From assembly GCA_947467145.1 (NCBI GenBank), contig CANIGJ010000002.1:77423-141422 (forward strand): a stretch of DNA of 64,000 bases, read 5' to 3'. Positions 63,435 through 64,000 of the stretch are shown here, in pieces. The first letter of the stretch is position 1. Every line of letters starts with the position of its first letter. The position numbers and the translations under genes are program-made. Below the pieces are notes generated by a model that was not told the DNA's origin, made no database searches, and saw only the letters and a program-made list of their open reading frames with translations. This DNA comes from Rhodospirillaceae bacterium. Lineage in GTDB: Bacteria; Pseudomonadota; Alphaproteobacteria; Rhodospirillales; UBA2165.

Positions 63435-64000
63435 CTACTTCCAACGAATGCCCTGCGGATTGACGCCGTAGGCGCTGTAGGCGCCGGCATCGACCGTGGC
63501 GTCGGACGTGTGCACATACAGGCCCGGGCTCGGACCCAGCGGCATGAAATACGCCTGGTCGAGCGAGCGGTCGAAGAATTGGCGGCCCATATTCTTGCGT
63601 TCTTCCGGATCGCCGACGGTCAGCGATTTCGCCGCCATCGCTTTCATCTCTTCGTCGCCGGAATAATCGCGCGACGGCGGCACGTCATAGACGAAACCGA
63701 TGGTGCCCTGCACATCCGAATTGCCGCCGCCCGGCCACGACGCGACCATCATCTGGATTTTGCCGTCGGCCTGACGCTTGCCGTACGTGGTGGTCGGGAA
63801 GCCCTGCACGGAGGTGATGACGCCCACCGCGCGCAGTTGGTTGGCGACGATCTGAGCGACCGAGTTCGATGGATCGCGCTGGAAGGTCGTGATCTCCAAC
63901 TCGAAACCGTTGGGATAACCCGCTTCGGCCAGTAGCTTCTTGGCGCCCGCCGGATCATAGGCGTAGAGCGGCTTGGTATAGGCGCAGCCGACCTGGAAGT
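63435..64000 (-). CDS. ABC transporter substrate-binding protein, third copy (5' end beyond window)
   Basis: The C-terminal 188 residues are visible; the start lies past position 64000. The frame runs from FQVGCAYTKPLYAYDP through AKKLLAEAGYPNGFELEITTF to GVNPQGIRWK. It matches the other two copies (WPGGGN.DVQGT, SRDYSGD, GRxFDRS) but is more divergent, for example GFPTTTYGKR where the others have QPTExGAYRK. It ends 39 bp before the second copy begins in transcription order. Confidence 0.88.
   Translation of the reverse strand, partial: FQVGCAYTKPLYAYDPAGAKKLLAEAGYPNGFELEITTFQRDPSNSVAQIVANQLRAVGVITSVQGFPTTTYGKRQADGKIQMMVASWPGGGNSDVQGTIGFVYDVPPSRDYSGDEEMKAMAAKSLTVGDPEERKNMGRQFFDRSLDQAYFMPLGPSPGLYVHTSDATVDAGAYSAYGVNPQGIRWK

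Overview
The window looks like a chromosomal segment of an alphaproteobacterium, probably Rhodospirillales-like. The clues are the 1,603-residue NAD-glutamate dehydrogenase, the housekeeping gene purH, a UMF1-type transporter and strong GC bias at third codon positions on the right. The species cannot be fixed from sequence alone. The right half (from about 37 kb) is visibly more GC-rich than the left (sampled lines run near 50% G+C at 5 kb and above 70% at 53 kb), so the left 33 kb looks like a surface-glycan island of different compositional history.

Region 1 (1 to 33.1 kb, all minus strand) is one tightly packed cluster of 35 genes, many joined by ATGA-type start/stop overlaps. It begins, in transcription order, with a winged-helix regulator and a NusG/RfaH-like antiterminator behind a good sigma70-type promoter. 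It then encodes sugar nucleotide enzymes for nonulosonic acids (the sialic, pseudaminic and legionaminic acid family): PseB, PseC, PseG, PseH, a NeuC/LegG-type hydrolysing 2-epimerase, two CMP-sugar synthetase-type enzymes and four different NeuB-family synthases, one fused to a cupin. Around these sit tailoring enzymes: six methyltransferases, a PhyH-type oxygenase, a CMAH-like metallo-beta-lactamase-fold protein, a PIG-L deacetylase, a NodB-type deacetylase, a formyltransferase, GNAT acetyltransferases, two Gfo/Idh oxidoreductases, a 2-hydroxyacid dehydrogenase and a HemL-like aminotransferase, plus two related GT-B glycosyltransferases. The cluster most likely makes and decorates two or more nonulosonates for O-antigen, capsule or flagellin.

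Region 2 (33.6 to 42.6 kb, plus strand) is the divergent companion. It has a GT2 glycosyltransferase, a C-methyltransferase, a UDP-xylose-synthase-like enzyme and a methyltransferase, followed by a WecA/WbpL-like phosphosugar transferase, a GT4 enzyme, a 4-keto-reductase and a WbpM-type 4,6-dehydratase. The last four form a standard lipid-linked QuiNAc/FucNAc initiation module. A run of 15 C lies in the divergent intergenic region, and a run of 10 C lies inside the start of a glycosyltransferase at 4.97 kb.

Region 3 (42.6 to 54.7 kb) holds housekeeping and mixed genes: a metallophosphoesterase, purH, a GmhA-like SIS protein, a UMF1 transporter overlapping the large glutamate dehydrogenase, small ORFs, a TPR/glycosyltransferase-like protein and a small membrane protein.

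Region 4 (54.7 to 64 kb) looks catabolic. It has three Rieske non-haem iron oxygenases with intact metal-binding motifs, an SDR dehydrogenase, a GNAT protein and three tandem, closely related peptide/nickel-type ABC substrate-binding proteins (the last cut by the window edge). An 11-copy tandem repeat with an exact 11-bp period lies just downstream of the SDR gene.

No tRNA, rRNA, CRISPR array or transposase was recognised.
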